A DNA stretch of 64,000 bases from Rossellomorea vietnamensis (GCF_025398035.1 NZ_CP104558.1:3358001-3422000); one strand, 5' to 3'; shown: positions 33,550 to 42,146, numbered from the stretch's first letter. A program made the numbers and translations. The notes: generated from the letters alone by a model not told the origin.

Positions 33550-34023
33550 TTAATCTTTAACAATCATATAAATCATTTTATACAGGGGGACGGACCTCAC
33601 CGATAATTGGTAGGACACTTGGGGATCAAGGGAAATGGTCCGTCCGTCCAATCGAACCCGGTGATTCGTCCCCTTGCCTGTTTGAAAACGCAATGAGCTT
33701 CCGATCGTTTGATGGATGCCGGTCATATACACCCAGCCATCTTTGATATACGTATCTTCTCCTGCGTGATCAGGGACGCCTGCTCCGAACGTTTTGAAAC
33801 GGGTCGAAGTCAGCAGGATGGTTCCTTTTTGAATATGAAAGAATTCTTCCCAATCTTCTTTTTCAACCGAATGGGTCCAGCGTATGGAAACGTCCTTCTC
33901 TTCTAAAAAGGGCTGAACGATTGTGTTTTGATTTTCATAGGATAAGATCAATGTGTTCATCGGGACGAAGGCAGAAAGGGAGAGAAGGAAAAGAATAACG
34001 ATAACCAGTATTCTTTTTTTCAT
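33550..34023 (-). CDS. DUF1850 protein of TAXI-TRAP operon
   Basis: A 157-aa protein with an N-terminal signal anchor (LVIVILFLLSLSAFVP-like) and DUF1850 features: IRWTHSVEKEDWEE (about 48-61) and the late VPLYK motif. DUF1850 genes are regular companions of fused TAXI-TRAP permeases, but no biochemical role is known to me. The 3' end of the gene contains GGACGGACC and GGTCCGTCC arms (33588-33596, 33637-33645), the core of the dispersed palindrome found elsewhere in this window. Confidence 0.85.
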   Translation of the reverse strand: MKKRILVIVILFLLSLSAFVPMNTLILSYENQNTIVQPFLEEKDVSIRWTHSVEKEDWEEFFHIQKGTILLTSTRFKTFGAGVPDHAGEDTYIKDGWVYMTGIHQTIGSSLRFQTGKGTNHRVRLDGRTISLDPQVSYQLSVRSVPLYKMIYMIVKD

Positions 34024-34036
34024 AGATAGAAAGAAG

Positions 34037-34057
34037 AGGGCACCAGGATTGATGCCC
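34037..34057 (-). terminator. Attenuating hairpin after the TAXI binding protein
   Basis: On the minus strand AGGGCA pairs with TGCCCT, followed only by CTTCTTTC. It is a weak stem at the binding-protein/permease junction, like the one at 4031, and fits lower expression of downstream genes. Confidence 0.5.
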
Positions 34058-34065
34058 TTTCCGAT

Positions 34066-35064
34066 TTATTCCAGTAATCCTTTTTCTTCATAAAACTTTT
34101 TCGCCCCTGGGTGAAGGGGAGCTATGAGGCCCTTCGCCATCTCGTCCCGGTCGACTTCCTTAAGGGGAGCGACTGCCACTGCATCCGTCCCTAAGTAATC
34201 ATAGTAGCGCTTTGTCAGATCGAATACGGTGTCTTCGCTTAAATCTTTTGATACGATCAGCATATTTTGAATCCCGACGGTTTCTACTTTTGAATCCAGG
34301 TTGTATTTCGCTTCGTCACCTGAATCAATGGTGAAGGTTTTGTAGAAAGGATATTTCTCCATCAGCTTATCAGCAAGATCACCTTTGATTTCAACAAACG
34401 ATACATCATTTTGCTGCATCAGGTCTGTAATATTACTGTTTGGTACTCCCGAGGTGAAGAAGGCAGCATCCAGCGTGCCGTTCTTCATTTCCTGCACCGA
34501 ATCCGCATAGCCGGTGTGAGTCACTTTTTCAAGGTCATCATACGTAAGGCCGGCAGCTTCCAATACCTTCTTTGCGCTCTGTTCCACACCGGAACCTACC
34601 TGTCCGACACCGACTTTCTTACCCTTTAAATCTTCAATACTCTTAATTCCGCTATCAGACATCGCGACTACCTGCACCACGTTCTGGTACATGCCTGCCA
34701 TTGCTTGAACGTCTACTTTATTGCCTTCGAACTGTCCTTTTCCTTCAACGGCATCATAAGCCACGTCACTCATCACGATGGCCATTTGATTCAAGCCATC
34801 CGTGATGTTCTGGATGTTGGCAACAGATGCGCCAGTCGATTCTACCGTTACATTTCCGATGGAATCACTTTCTTCGAAAATGGGTTTTAACGATCCCCCG
34901 ATTGCATAATAAGCACCGGATGTTCCACCTGTCCCAAATACGACTGATTGGCTGGAAGAATCACCGCCACTTGAATCGTCTCCACTTGCCCCGTCACTGC
35001 CGCATGCTGCCAGTAGAATGGAGACGATGGCTATCATTGAAATCCACTTTAATTTTTTCATCAT
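34066..35064 (-). CDS. TAXI family TRAP solute-binding lipoprotein
   Basis: A 332-aa TAXI-type binding protein with signal and lipobox LLAAC (Cys about 21). Family blocks are VFGTGGTSGAYYAIGG, VESTGASVANIQNI, KGKKVGVGQVGSGVEQSA and the C-terminal LHPGAKKFYEEKG. AAGGAGG stands before ATGATG; the second ATG (35061) has the better spacing. It leads an operon with DUF1850, the fused permease and the SDR. A cre site and a pair of direct repeats lie upstream, next to the gene for a DctR-type regulator, so induction by an external organic acid with catabolite repression is expected. Confidence 0.93.
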   Translation of the reverse strand: MMKKLKWISMIAIVSILLAACGSDGASGDDSSGGDSSSQSVVFGTGGTSGAYYAIGGSLKPIFEESDSIGNVTVESTGASVANIQNITDGLNQMAIVMSDVAYDAVEGKGQFEGNKVDVQAMAGMYQNVVQVVAMSDSGIKSIEDLKGKKVGVGQVGSGVEQSAKKVLEAAGLTYDDLEKVTHTGYADSVQEMKNGTLDAAFFTSGVPNSNITDLMQQNDVSFVEIKGDLADKLMEKYPFYKTFTIDSGDEAKYNLDSKVETVGIQNMLIVSKDLSEDTVFDLTKRYYDYLGTDAVAVAPLKEVDRDEMAKGLIAPLHPGAKKFYEEKGLLE

Positions 35065-35094
35065 TTCGTCCTCCTTTTAGTTACCTATTTAGTA

Positions 35095-35109
35095 TGGTAA
35101 CGCTTACAT
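35095..35109 (-). promoter_or_regulatory. cre site before the TAXI-TRAP operon
   Basis: ATGTAAGCGTTACCA on the minus strand fits all fixed bases of WTGNAANCGNWNNCW. It lies about 30 nt before the start codon, a repressing position. Confidence 0.7.
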
Positions 35110-35143
35110 ATTAAAATTAGAATATTTAGAACTTAAAGGACGT

Positions 35144-35159
35144 TTTGGTCTTTTTGGTC
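35144..35159 (-). promoter_or_regulatory. Direct repeats, possible DctR binding site
   Basis: On the minus strand GACCAAA occurs twice with a 9-nt period, within AAAAAGACC-type repeats, upstream of the TAXI-TRAP promoter region and directly after the dctR terminator. Direct repeats are usual targets of such response regulators; the assignment is by position only. Confidence 0.4.
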
Positions 35160-35172
35160 TTTTTTAATCTGA

Positions 35173-35208
35173 ACAAAAAAACGGATAAGGCCAAGTGCCT
35201 TATCCGTT
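35173..35208 (-). terminator. Terminator of dctSR
   Basis: On the minus strand AACGGATAAGGC-ACTT-GGCCTTATCCGTT is followed by seven T. It overlaps the dctR stop codon. Confidence 0.92.
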
Positions 35209-35895
35209 CTTCCACTGATAGCGATTGACCGGTCTCCCGATCCCGCCATATTCGATCAAGATCTGAACCTGTTCTGATTTCAGGAGATAATCTAAGTATC
35301 TACGGGCTGTCACCCTCGCAATCCCGATTCCTTCCGCCGTCTCTTCAGCGGAAAGGGGGCTGGATTGGCCGGAAAGATATTGAACGATTTGCTGAAGGGT
35401 TTGCGCGTTCAGCCCTTTCGGCAAATCCACATGATGGTTGTCAGCCCCAGAGGGAGAAGGTCCTCCTTGGAGCTGATCGATCTCCTGCTGTCCAATGATT
35501 CCTTCTCCTGATATCTGTTGTTTAAATGCCCGATATTTTTCGAGAGCCTGCTTCAACCGCTCGAACTTGAAAGGCTTGATGATGTAATCAACGACTCCCA
35601 ACCTCATCATATCCCGGATGGTTCCTTTATCCTGTGCGGCAGATATGACAATGACATCCACGTCCGTGCCCTGCTGCCGAAAAGCCTGTAATGTTTCGAT
35701 CCCGGTCTGTCGGGGCATGAAATTATCAAGGAGAACAAGATCGGGCTGGTAGGAAGAGACCTTTTCTGCGCCTTCCTGACCGTTTCCGGCAATGGCGCAC
35801 ACGGTAAATCCCGGCACCCGTTCAATGAACATCCGATTCACCTCTTGAACCATCGGGTCATCTTCAATGAGCAGGACGTTAATTGGTTTCGTCAT
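35200..35895 (-). CDS. dctR: Response regulator, DctR/CitB type
   Basis: A 231-aa response regulator. The receiver domain has IEDD (acidic pocket), phospho-acceptor Asp57 in LLDNFMP and Lys in IIKPF. The C-terminal part (about 165-225) is a CitT/DctR-type helix-turn-helix (AEETAEGIGIARVTARRYL). ATG at 35895 has GGAGGG seven bases upstream and overlaps the end of the kinase gene by 17 nt. In Bacillus DctR answers to DctS and activates a C4-dicarboxylate transporter gene; here the nearest target is the TAXI-TRAP operon immediately downstream. Confidence 0.88.
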   Translation of the reverse strand: MTKPINVLLIEDDPMVQEVNRMFIERVPGFTVCAIAGNGQEGAEKVSSYQPDLVLLDNFMPRQTGIETLQAFRQQGTDVDVIVISAAQDKGTIRDMMRLGVVDYIIKPFKFERLKQALEKYRAFKQQISGEGIIGQQEIDQLQGGPSPSGADNHHVDLPKGLNAQTLQQIVQYLSGQSSPLSAEETAEGIGIARVTARRYLDYLLKSEQVQILIEYGGIGRPVNRYQWKNG

Positions 35896-37489
35896 ACGTG
35901 TTCCCTCCATTCATGGGGAAGGTAAGCTGAAATAGCGTCCCTTCCCCAGGGGTTGATCTTACTTGTATATGGCCGTTCGATTTCTCTATGATTCTGTGAA
36001 TCAAGTAGAGCCCGATCCCTGATCCGTCTTTTCCTTTGGTTGTGTAACCCTGATGAAATAACTGCGGCATCTGGTCTTCTGATATCCCGATTCCGTTGTC
36101 TTCTATCTCGATATGGAAAGTATCCGGATCTTCTTTCAAATAAATATGGACCGATTTCGATTCTTCAGCTGTGTCCTTTAACGCGTATAAACTATTTTCG
36201 ATCAGATTTCCCAAGAGTATGACAAAATCATGTTCATCCAGTAGGGAAGGGAGGGAGGTCAGATAACTATCGGTATCGAGCTGAACCTCTATTCCGAGTT
36301 CCCGTCCACGCCTGATTTTACCCAACAGCAGCCCGGTCAACCGATCAAGCTTGATTCGCTCGGTTAAGAAGGCGGAGAGATCCTCCTCTTCCCTGGAAGA
36401 GTGGAAGATATAATCGAGGGCCTTCTCATTTTCTTCAAGTTGAATCAGTCCGGCGACGGTATGTAATGCATTCTGATGTTCATGGTTTTGTACCCGTAAT
36501 GCCTCGACGAATTCCTTGACTCCCGTCAGCTCTTCTGCAAGCTTGGTCATTTCTGTCCGATCCTGGAACACGGCAACCGCCCCTGCAATCTTGCCATCTA
36601 TTAAAATCGGAACCCTTGAATGAAGGATGATCCTGTTGTTTAATGTCATCTCTTCATGATAGACAGGTTCCCTGGTTCTCAGAACGTCCGGCAGCTTAAA
36701 AGATGGGAGGACCTCATGAATGGACTTTCCGGTCGGATTCCCCTTAATGAATACTATTTCTTTCGCCTTTTCATTAAAAACGGTTAGTCTCTGTTGGTTA
36801 TCAATGGCGATGATTCCTTCATTCATGGCTTGGAATGTTGCCGTACGTTCCACCAGGAGCCTGCCAATTTCATGGGGCTCGAGCTGAAAGGTGTCTTTCT
36901 TGATTTGTCCCGCTAACAACCAGGAACCCATCATGCCGAATAAAAGGGTGATCGCCCCGATGATGATCAATTCATTCTTTAGATTGCTCATAATATCAAA
37001 GGTGGAAGGGAGGAGGATGCCTACAACGACTACACCGATTTGTTGATGTTCAGGGTTCATGACTGGCACGAATCCCCTCACTGCCACTCCAAGCTCTCCT
37101 TTTGCCGTCGAGACATAACTATGTTCCGCAAAGGCAGGACCTTCATCCTTCCCTGCGGATATGGTGCCGAGCTGCTCTTCTGATGGATGGGAATAGCGGA
37201 TGCGATTCATATTGAGTACGACAACATAGTCCGATCCATTTACGGTACGGATGTTTTCAACGACCGGCTGAATGTCCTTCCATCCCAGGGAGTCTTCCAG
37301 GTGACTTTGAACGGTGGGGAGGTTGGCTACGGTCCTCGCCGTAATAAGGGCCTGATTCCCTAATTCCTCTTTCTTCATCTCGATTGCTTTTCCGACAAAA
37401 ATAATAAATCCGATAATCAGGGCGAATAAGACAACCCCGAAGGATAATATCGTCATTTTCCAGCGAATGGGCATTTGTTTTCGGTTCAT
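35879..37489 (-). CDS. dctS: Sensor histidine kinase, DctS/CitA type
   Basis: A 536-aa membrane kinase. TM1 (about 12-32) and TM2 (about 165-185) enclose an extracytoplasmic Cache/PDC domain; then come a PAS domain (about 205-310, MNEGIIAIDNQQRLTVFN), an SpoOB-type H-box QNHEHQNALHT, the N-box GNLIENSLYAL and G-boxes DNGIGI and GSGIGLYLI. ATG at 37489 is preceded by GAGGAAGG; the 49 residues further upstream in frame have no ribosome site and run into the divergent dctB start. It reads an external carboxylate, probably together with DctB. Confidence 0.9.
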   Translation of the reverse strand: MNRKQMPIRWKMTILSFGVVLFALIIGFIIFVGKAIEMKKEELGNQALITARTVANLPTVQSHLEDSLGWKDIQPVVENIRTVNGSDYVVVLNMNRIRYSHPSEEQLGTISAGKDEGPAFAEHSYVSTAKGELGVAVRGFVPVMNPEHQQIGVVVVGILLPSTFDIMSNLKNELIIIGAITLLFGMMGSWLLAGQIKKDTFQLEPHEIGRLLVERTATFQAMNEGIIAIDNQQRLTVFNEKAKEIVFIKGNPTGKSIHEVLPSFKLPDVLRTREPVYHEEMTLNNRIILHSRVPILIDGKIAGAVAVFQDRTEMTKLAEELTGVKEFVEALRVQNHEHQNALHTVAGLIQLEENEKALDYIFHSSREEEDLSAFLTERIKLDRLTGLLLGKIRRGRELGIEVQLDTDSYLTSLPSLLDEHDFVILLGNLIENSLYALKDTAEESKSVHIYLKEDPDTFHIEIEDNGIGISEDQMPQLFHQGYTTKGKDGSGIGLYLIHRIIEKSNGHIQVRSTPGEGTLFQLTFPMNGGNTYDETN

Positions 37490-37564
37490 TCTGAATATTC
37501 CTTCCTCTTTGTTCAAAGTTATTGTACCATTTTTAATAGAATCTGAAAGAGGAGGGTTCCGCTG

Positions 37565-38620
37565 ATGAGAACCTTTTTGTTCATTGGCCTCTTTATCCTG
37601 ACAGGGATGGTGACCGCCTATGTGGTGGGATTTCAATCACGGGATGGATTTTCTGGAGAATATGATGACGATCAGGAAAAGATGAGGGATCAAATCGTGA
37701 TCAAGGTGAGTCATGTCGTGTCGGAAAACACCCCTAAAGGAAAGGCAGTCCGGCGATTTCAAGCGCTTGTAGAAGAAAGTACAAAGGGAAAAGTGAAGGT
37801 GGAAATCTACCCGAACGGCTCACTGTATTCGGATATCAGTGAGTGGGAGGCCCTTAAGAATAATAATGTGCAGATGATCATTCCGGCCACCTCGAAAGTA
37901 TCTCAGTATGTTCCTGAGTTCGGACTATTTGATTTACCTTTTGCCTTCGATAGCTACAGCCAGGTTCAGCAAGCTTTTGAAGGAAGGATTGGAGAGATTT
38001 TACTGGAAAAAGCAGAAAAGCGTGAACATGTAAAAGGTGTCACCTTTTGGTATAACGGGTTTAAACAAATAACGAATAATCAGCGCCCTTTACTAACCCC
38101 TGCTGATTTTAATCGATTGCATTTTCGAACCATGCCAAGTGAAGTCATAAAGAAACAATATCAAATGATGGGGGCGGCTGTGAGTGACCTACCCTTTAAT
38201 AAAACCTATGAAAACCTGGAGGTCGGCTTCATTGATGGGCAGGAGAATACGATTTCCAATATATATTCCAAAAAGCTCTATGATCATCAATCCTACCTCA
38301 CTGTCAGCAACCATTCGTACCTGGGTTATGTGGTATTAGTGAACGAAGAGTTTTGGAATGAGTTACCCGAAGAGTACCAGGTGGAAATCAATGAGGCGAT
38401 GATTCAAACCACAGACTGGATCCGACGGCACTCCATCGAAATGAATGATGAGCAAATGCGGGAGTTGAAGCGAGACACCGATATGGATATTCATATTCTG
38501 CTGAATTCAGAGAAAGAGGAGTGGAGAGAGAAATTGGCTCCTCTGTATGATGAATATGAAGATGTTTTTGGAAAGGAATTGATGGGGGAGATTGGTGAAA
38601 TAAACGGGAGACGTCGGTAA
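37565..38620 (+). CDS. dctB: DctP-family binding protein / co-sensor DctB
   Basis: A 351-aa extracytoplasmic protein with an uncleaved or signal N-terminus (FLFIGLFILTGMVTAYVVGF) and no lipobox Cys. It shares with B. subtilis DctB, as recalled, the blocks SHVVSENTPKG, PNGSLYSDI, NGFKQITNNQ and GQENTISNIYSKK. In B. subtilis DctB serves the sensor DctS rather than a permease. Here too no DctP-type permease is beside it; the nearby transporter uses a different (TAXI) binding protein. It is divergent from dctS with a 75-bp shared control region; GGAGGG precedes the ATG. Confidence 0.88.
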   Translation: MRTFLFIGLFILTGMVTAYVVGFQSRDGFSGEYDDDQEKMRDQIVIKVSHVVSENTPKGKAVRRFQALVEESTKGKVKVEIYPNGSLYSDISEWEALKNNNVQMIIPATSKVSQYVPEFGLFDLPFAFDSYSQVQQAFEGRIGEILLEKAEKREHVKGVTFWYNGFKQITNNQRPLLTPADFNRLHFRTMPSEVIKKQYQMMGAAVSDLPFNKTYENLEVGFIDGQENTISNIYSKKLYDHQSYLTVSNHSYLGYVVLVNEEFWNELPEEYQVEINEAMIQTTDWIRRHSIEMNDEQMRELKRDTDMDIHILLNSEKEEWREKLAPLYDEYEDVFGKELMGEIGEINGRRR

Positions 38621-38764
38621 GTACAGAATCTGGGAATATTCCCTTCACAATCACTGGAAAAAATCTTATCCGGACATACGGTTTTGCTTTTAAATATGGT
38701 AATATAAGAAAATGTAAAGAGAGATAACAAAGAACCACATTACATAGAGATAGGAGAATGATCA

Positions 38765-39691
38765 ATGAGTAAAACACTAATTTTCGGACACAAAAACCCG
38801 GACACAGATACGATCACATCAGCACTTGTTTATGCAGATTTGAAATCAAAAATTGGGATGGACGTGGAGCCGGTCCGTCTGGGTGAAGTGAACGGCGAAA
38901 CGCAATATGCCCTTGACTACTTTAAAGTCGATGCACCACGTTTGGTAGAAAAGGTTGCCGCTGAGACGGATACGGTCATCCTCGTTGACCATAACGAGCG
39001 CCAGCAAAGTGCCGAGGACATCGAGGAAGTACGCGTTCTTGAAGTCATCGATCATCACCGCATCGCGAACTTTGAAACGGCTGATCCCCTGTACTACCGT
39101 GCTGAGCCGGTTGGTTGTACGGCAACGATCTTAAACAAGATCTACAAGGAAAAGGGAGTAGAAGTGACGAAGGAAATGGCTGGATTGATGCTTTCCGCTA
39201 TCATCTCTGATTCCCTATTATTCAAATCTCCGACCTGCACAGAAGAAGATGTAGCAGCAGCAAATGAACTGGCTGACATCGCAGGGGTAGACCCGCAAGT
39301 GTACGGATTGGAAATGCTGAAAGCCGGAGCGAATATGAGCACGAAATCAGTCGCTGAACTTGTGACCCTTGATGCGAAAGAATTCTCCATGGGTAACGCG
39401 AAAGTGGAAGTGGCTCAAATCAACGTTGTGGATGTGAATGACGTATTCGGACGTCAGGCAGAAGTTGAAGCGGCAATGGAAACGATGATCAAGGAAAAAA
39501 GTCTGGATCTGTTCCTTCTTGTCGTGACAGACATCCTGGAAAACGACTCGACGGCTCTTGCCCTTGGAAGCAAGTCGGCTGAAGTGGAAAAGGCGTTCAA
39601 CGTCACACTTCAAAACAACACGGCCCTATTAAAAGGCGTGGTCTCCCGTAAGAAGCAGATCGTACCTGTGTTGACGGATGCAATGAAATAA
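38765..39691 (+). CDS. ppaC: Manganese-dependent inorganic pyrophosphatase
   Basis: A 308-aa family II pyrophosphatase of the DHH superfamily, cytoplasmic. Metal ligands are visible in [10 protein letters not shown] (His9, Asp13, Asp15), LVDHNE and IDHHRIANF. The DHHA2 domain occupies the last third, with SRKKQIVP near the C-terminus. It removes pyrophosphate from biosynthesis. Length agrees with B. subtilis PpaC (YybQ). Own terminator downstream. Confidence 0.96.
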   Translation: MSKTLIFGHKNPDTDTITSALVYADLKSKIGMDVEPVRLGEVNGETQYALDYFKVDAPRLVEKVAAETDTVILVDHNERQQSAEDIEEVRVLEVIDHHRIANFETADPLYYRAEPVGCTATILNKIYKEKGVEVTKEMAGLMLSAIISDSLLFKSPTCTEEDVAAANELADIAGVDPQVYGLEMLKAGANMSTKSVAELVTLDAKEFSMGNAKVEVAQINVVDVNDVFGRQAEVEAAMETMIKEKSLDLFLLVVTDILENDSTALALGSKSAEVEKAFNVTLQNNTALLKGVVSRKKQIVPVLTDAMK

Positions 39692-39701
39692 GGAAAAATT
39701 G

Positions 39702-39735
39702 GAAGGGGCAGTCTTTTGGCTGCTTCTTTTTTTAT
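39702..39735 (+). terminator. Terminator of ppaC
   Basis: GAAGGGGCAGTC-TTTT-GGCTGCTTC and a T run. It ends about 7 nt before the ribosome site of the next gene. Confidence 0.85.
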
Positions 39736-39758
39736 ACCAACAAAGGAGGAAGTCCAAC

Positions 39759-40145
39759 ATGAACTTCAAAAAAATCCACCATATCGCTATCATCTGCTCA
39801 GATTACAACAAATCGAAAGACTTTTACGTCAACAAACTGGGGTTGGATATAAAGCAGGAGATTTACAGGGAAGAAAGGGATTCATTCAAGCTCGACCTTG
39901 CGTTAAACGGTGAATATATCATCGAACTCTTCTCATTCCCTAAAGCCCCGGCGCGGCCGAGTTATCCCGAAGCACAAGGGCTGCGCCATTTAGCCTTTGA
40001 AGTGGAGGATATCGGTGAGGCGGTAAAGGAGTTAAATCAAAAAGGGATTGAAGCAGAAGAAATAAGGATAGATCCGTATACTCATAAACGTTTCACGTTT
40101 TTTGAAGATCCGGATGGACTGCCGCTGGAGCTTTATGAAATCTGA
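39759..40145 (+). CDS. VOC family protein, YaeR-like
   Basis: A 128-aa glyoxalase-fold protein of the YaeR / SMU1112c group: IHHIAIICSDY, FYVNKLG, ELFSFPKAPARPSYPEA, GLRHLAFEVED and FFEDPDGLPLELYE. His and Glu metal ligands of the VOC fold are in place. ATG at 39759 has AAAGGAGGA upstream; the longer reading from 39699 overlaps the ppaC terminator. The substrate of this group is not established to my knowledge. Confidence 0.9.
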   Translation: MNFKKIHHIAIICSDYNKSKDFYVNKLGLDIKQEIYREERDSFKLDLALNGEYIIELFSFPKAPARPSYPEAQGLRHLAFEVEDIGEAVKELNQKGIEAEEIRIDPYTHKRFTFFEDPDGLPLELYEI

Positions 40146-40147
40146 TA

Positions 40148-40161
40148 GAGGTCCGTCCCTC
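40148..40161. repeat. Solo arm of the 88-nt palindrome family
   Basis: GAGGTCCGTCCCTC, identical to the right arms at 11611 and 12917, lies two bases after the stop of the VOC gene with no opposite arm nearby. Confidence 0.8.
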
Positions 40162-40547
40162 AAAAAAAGAGCACTTCCCATAAAGAGAAGTGCTGTCCAA
40201 AGGTATTGTAATTTGTCGTTAGATTCATTTAAACATATATCGATTTTTGAAGGATTGAGGATATGGCACGATTATCATGGAAAAACAGTGCGGTTCCTAG
40301 GGAATATCAGTTGTTTTATACATTAATATAAAAATATTAATATTTTCTTTAAGTAAAAAAAAGAGCACTTCCCACCAGGAGAAGCACTATCAAAAGGTAT
40401 TGTAATTTGTCGTTAAGATTATTAAAACATAGATTCAGAATGCATGTATTGGCGGCATAGGTTCCTGAGAAAGAATAGATGAGGATTATCCTAAAAAAAC
40501 TGCCTGTTTTCTGATAAAATATTAAAATATTAATATTTTGAAGGAGG
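40162..40547. repeat. Diverged tandem duplication, 193-bp period, upstream of the HTH-TPR regulator
   Basis: Two units (40162-40354 and 40355-40547) share three landmarks all displaced by 193 bp: an A-run plus hairpin AGCACTTC..GAAGTGCT, the 24-nt stretch beginning AAAGGTATTGTAATTTGTCG, and the 16-bp perfect palindrome AAAATATTAATATTTT (40331-40346 and 40524-40539). The middles have diverged. On the minus strand each hairpin is followed by seven or eight T, so both read as leftward terminators. The second palindrome sits directly before the ribosome site of the regulator. Apart from these I see no gene in this 410-bp gap. Confidence 0.75.
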
Positions 40548-40554
40548 TGGACTT

Positions 40555-41451
40555 GTGGACTATTCAGTCATCGGAAAAAAGATAAAGGAATTGAGAAAAG
40601 TCGTCGGTTTGACTCAGGGAGAACTGGCAGACGGAATATGTACCCAGGCTCTGATCAGCCGGATAGAGAAGGGGGATATCTATCCGAGCGCCACGTCTCT
40701 CTATCAAATTTCAAAGAAGCTCGGCGTCGATGTAAACTACTTTTTTGAGATTGGGTTGACTCCCCGGCTGGATTATGTGAGAGAGGTTGAGCGGCAACTA
40801 AAGAAGCTGAGAGTGAAATTGAAATATGATGAAATCCTTGAGATTGTCAAAACCGAAGAGAAGAATCCGTTATTTCTAAAAGACGAAACCAATCTTCAAC
40901 TTCTCTACTGGCATAAAGGAATCTATGTGAATGAGGTCGAAAAAAATAAAGACGAAGCTCTGAGTATATTAGAGAGGGCCCTCTCACTGACGTATAACAA
41001 GAAAAAGGCGATGTCAGAACGTGAAATGAATATTATGATCAGTATGGGAATCCTGGAATTCAGCCGTCGCAATCATGAACGGGCGTTAGAAATTTACGAA
41101 GACGTCAATGCCGCTTTGACTTATAATGACCAGCTTAGCGATAAGTCCATCAAAACACGACTGTTGTATAATATCGCCAGGGTTCTGACGAGACTTGGAA
41201 AATATCACGAATCCACCAGGTACTGCGAAGAAGGCATTCGTTGGATCATAGAAGAAGAAAATTTATATGGTTTCGCTCAATTGAATTATCATATTGGATA
41301 TAACCTTGAACTGGAAGAGAAATACGGGGAAGCATTACCTTATCTCATTAAAGCGGCCATGTTGTTTGACATTCAATACAATACAACGTTATCCGCTTTT
41401 ATCGAAGGGAAGATAGAAGAACTGAAAGAAAAGATGAGTCATACAACGTGA
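40555..41451 (+). CDS. XRE-family regulator with TPR domain (PlcR/NprR-like, RNPP type)
   Basis: A 298-aa protein: helix-turn-helix (about 5-60, IKELRKVVGLTQGELADGIC) followed by five or so tetratricopeptide-like helical pairs (about 75-295). This layout is that of RNPP regulators, whose TPR domain binds an imported signalling peptide. GTG at 40555 with GGAGGTGG upstream. The two AT palindromes ahead are probable self-binding sites. No convincing Phr/PapR-like precursor gene of the usual 40-50 aa is next to it, although a 15-codon reading frame lies downstream at 41555. Some members with this architecture have no peptide partner. Confidence 0.85.
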   Translation: MDYSVIGKKIKELRKVVGLTQGELADGICTQALISRIEKGDIYPSATSLYQISKKLGVDVNYFFEIGLTPRLDYVREVERQLKKLRVKLKYDEILEIVKTEEKNPLFLKDETNLQLLYWHKGIYVNEVEKNKDEALSILERALSLTYNKKKAMSEREMNIMISMGILEFSRRNHERALEIYEDVNAALTYNDQLSDKSIKTRLLYNIARVLTRLGKYHESTRYCEEGIRWIIEEENLYGFAQLNYHIGYNLELEEKYGEALPYLIKAAMLFDIQYNTTLSAFIEGKIEELKEKMSHTT

Positions 41452-41631
41452 ACCAATCCATATCTTATATTGATAAATCCAGATTATCGGTTGAATCACT
41501 TAAAAATCAAGTTCACATTGAAATTTTAACGAAGAAAAAGGAATCATCTTAAAAATGAATGTATTGAGATTCTCGTTCATACATTCAGCATGTCCCTCAT
41601 AAGATGAACTGTAGGTGAGGGGTGTGGATGT

Positions 41632-42093
41632 ATGAGAAGGAAAAGCCCGGTTCCCCTGATGATCGGTGCAGTCGGGGCAATCATCCTGTTGGTGGCTCTG
41701 TTCACGTTTATCGGAAAAACCCAGGAACCAGATACACCTGAAGAAGTAATCAAGGAGTTTTATGACTTCGAAAAAGATGGGGACTTCGGAAATGCGTGGG
41801 AGCTATTTCACTCGGAAATGAAAAACAAGTTTCCCAAATCCTCCTATATCCAGACGAAGAATCATGTATTCATGGGGCATATGGGGGTAGATGAGTTCGA
41901 TGTGGAAATAGGGAGCATAGAAAAGGTGAAGGAGTTTACGTTTAACGACGAAGGGCTACAGTTCAAAAATGTGAGGAAAGCGGAAGTGAACATGTATTTC
42001 GATAGCCAATTCGGAGAGCTGATGATTACTCAAACGTGTTATGTGGCGATTGAAGAAGACGATTGGAGGATACTGTGGAATTATAATTTCTGA
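41632..42093 (+). CDS. Membrane-anchored NTF2-like hypothetical protein
   Basis: A 153-aa protein with one N-terminal membrane helix (MIGAVGAIILLVALFTFIG) and an outside domain of about 120 aa. That domain begins TPEEVIKEFYDFEKDGDFGNAWELF, a pattern of NTF2-like/MecA-N-type domains also seen in the PbpC of this window. AGGTGAGGGG precedes the start. No enzyme motif seen; function unknown. Confidence 0.75.
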   Translation: MRRKSPVPLMIGAVGAIILLVALFTFIGKTQEPDTPEEVIKEFYDFEKDGDFGNAWELFHSEMKNKFPKSSYIQTKNHVFMGHMGVDEFDVEIGSIEKVKEFTFNDEGLQFKNVRKAEVNMYFDSQFGELMITQTCYVAIEEDDWRILWNYNF

Positions 42094-42121
42094 GCGGAGA
42101 AAAAAATTTTTAATGGAATTG

Positions 42122-42146
42122 GTTTTATCCCCTGTGTTCCGGGTAA
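42122..42146 (+). promoter_or_regulatory. Probable sigma-B promoter
   Basis: GTTTTA (42122-42127), 13 nt, GGGTAA (42141-42146), close to the GTTTAA-N12-15-GGGTAT sigma-B pattern. It stands 36 nt before the 42-aa gene. Confidence 0.6.
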
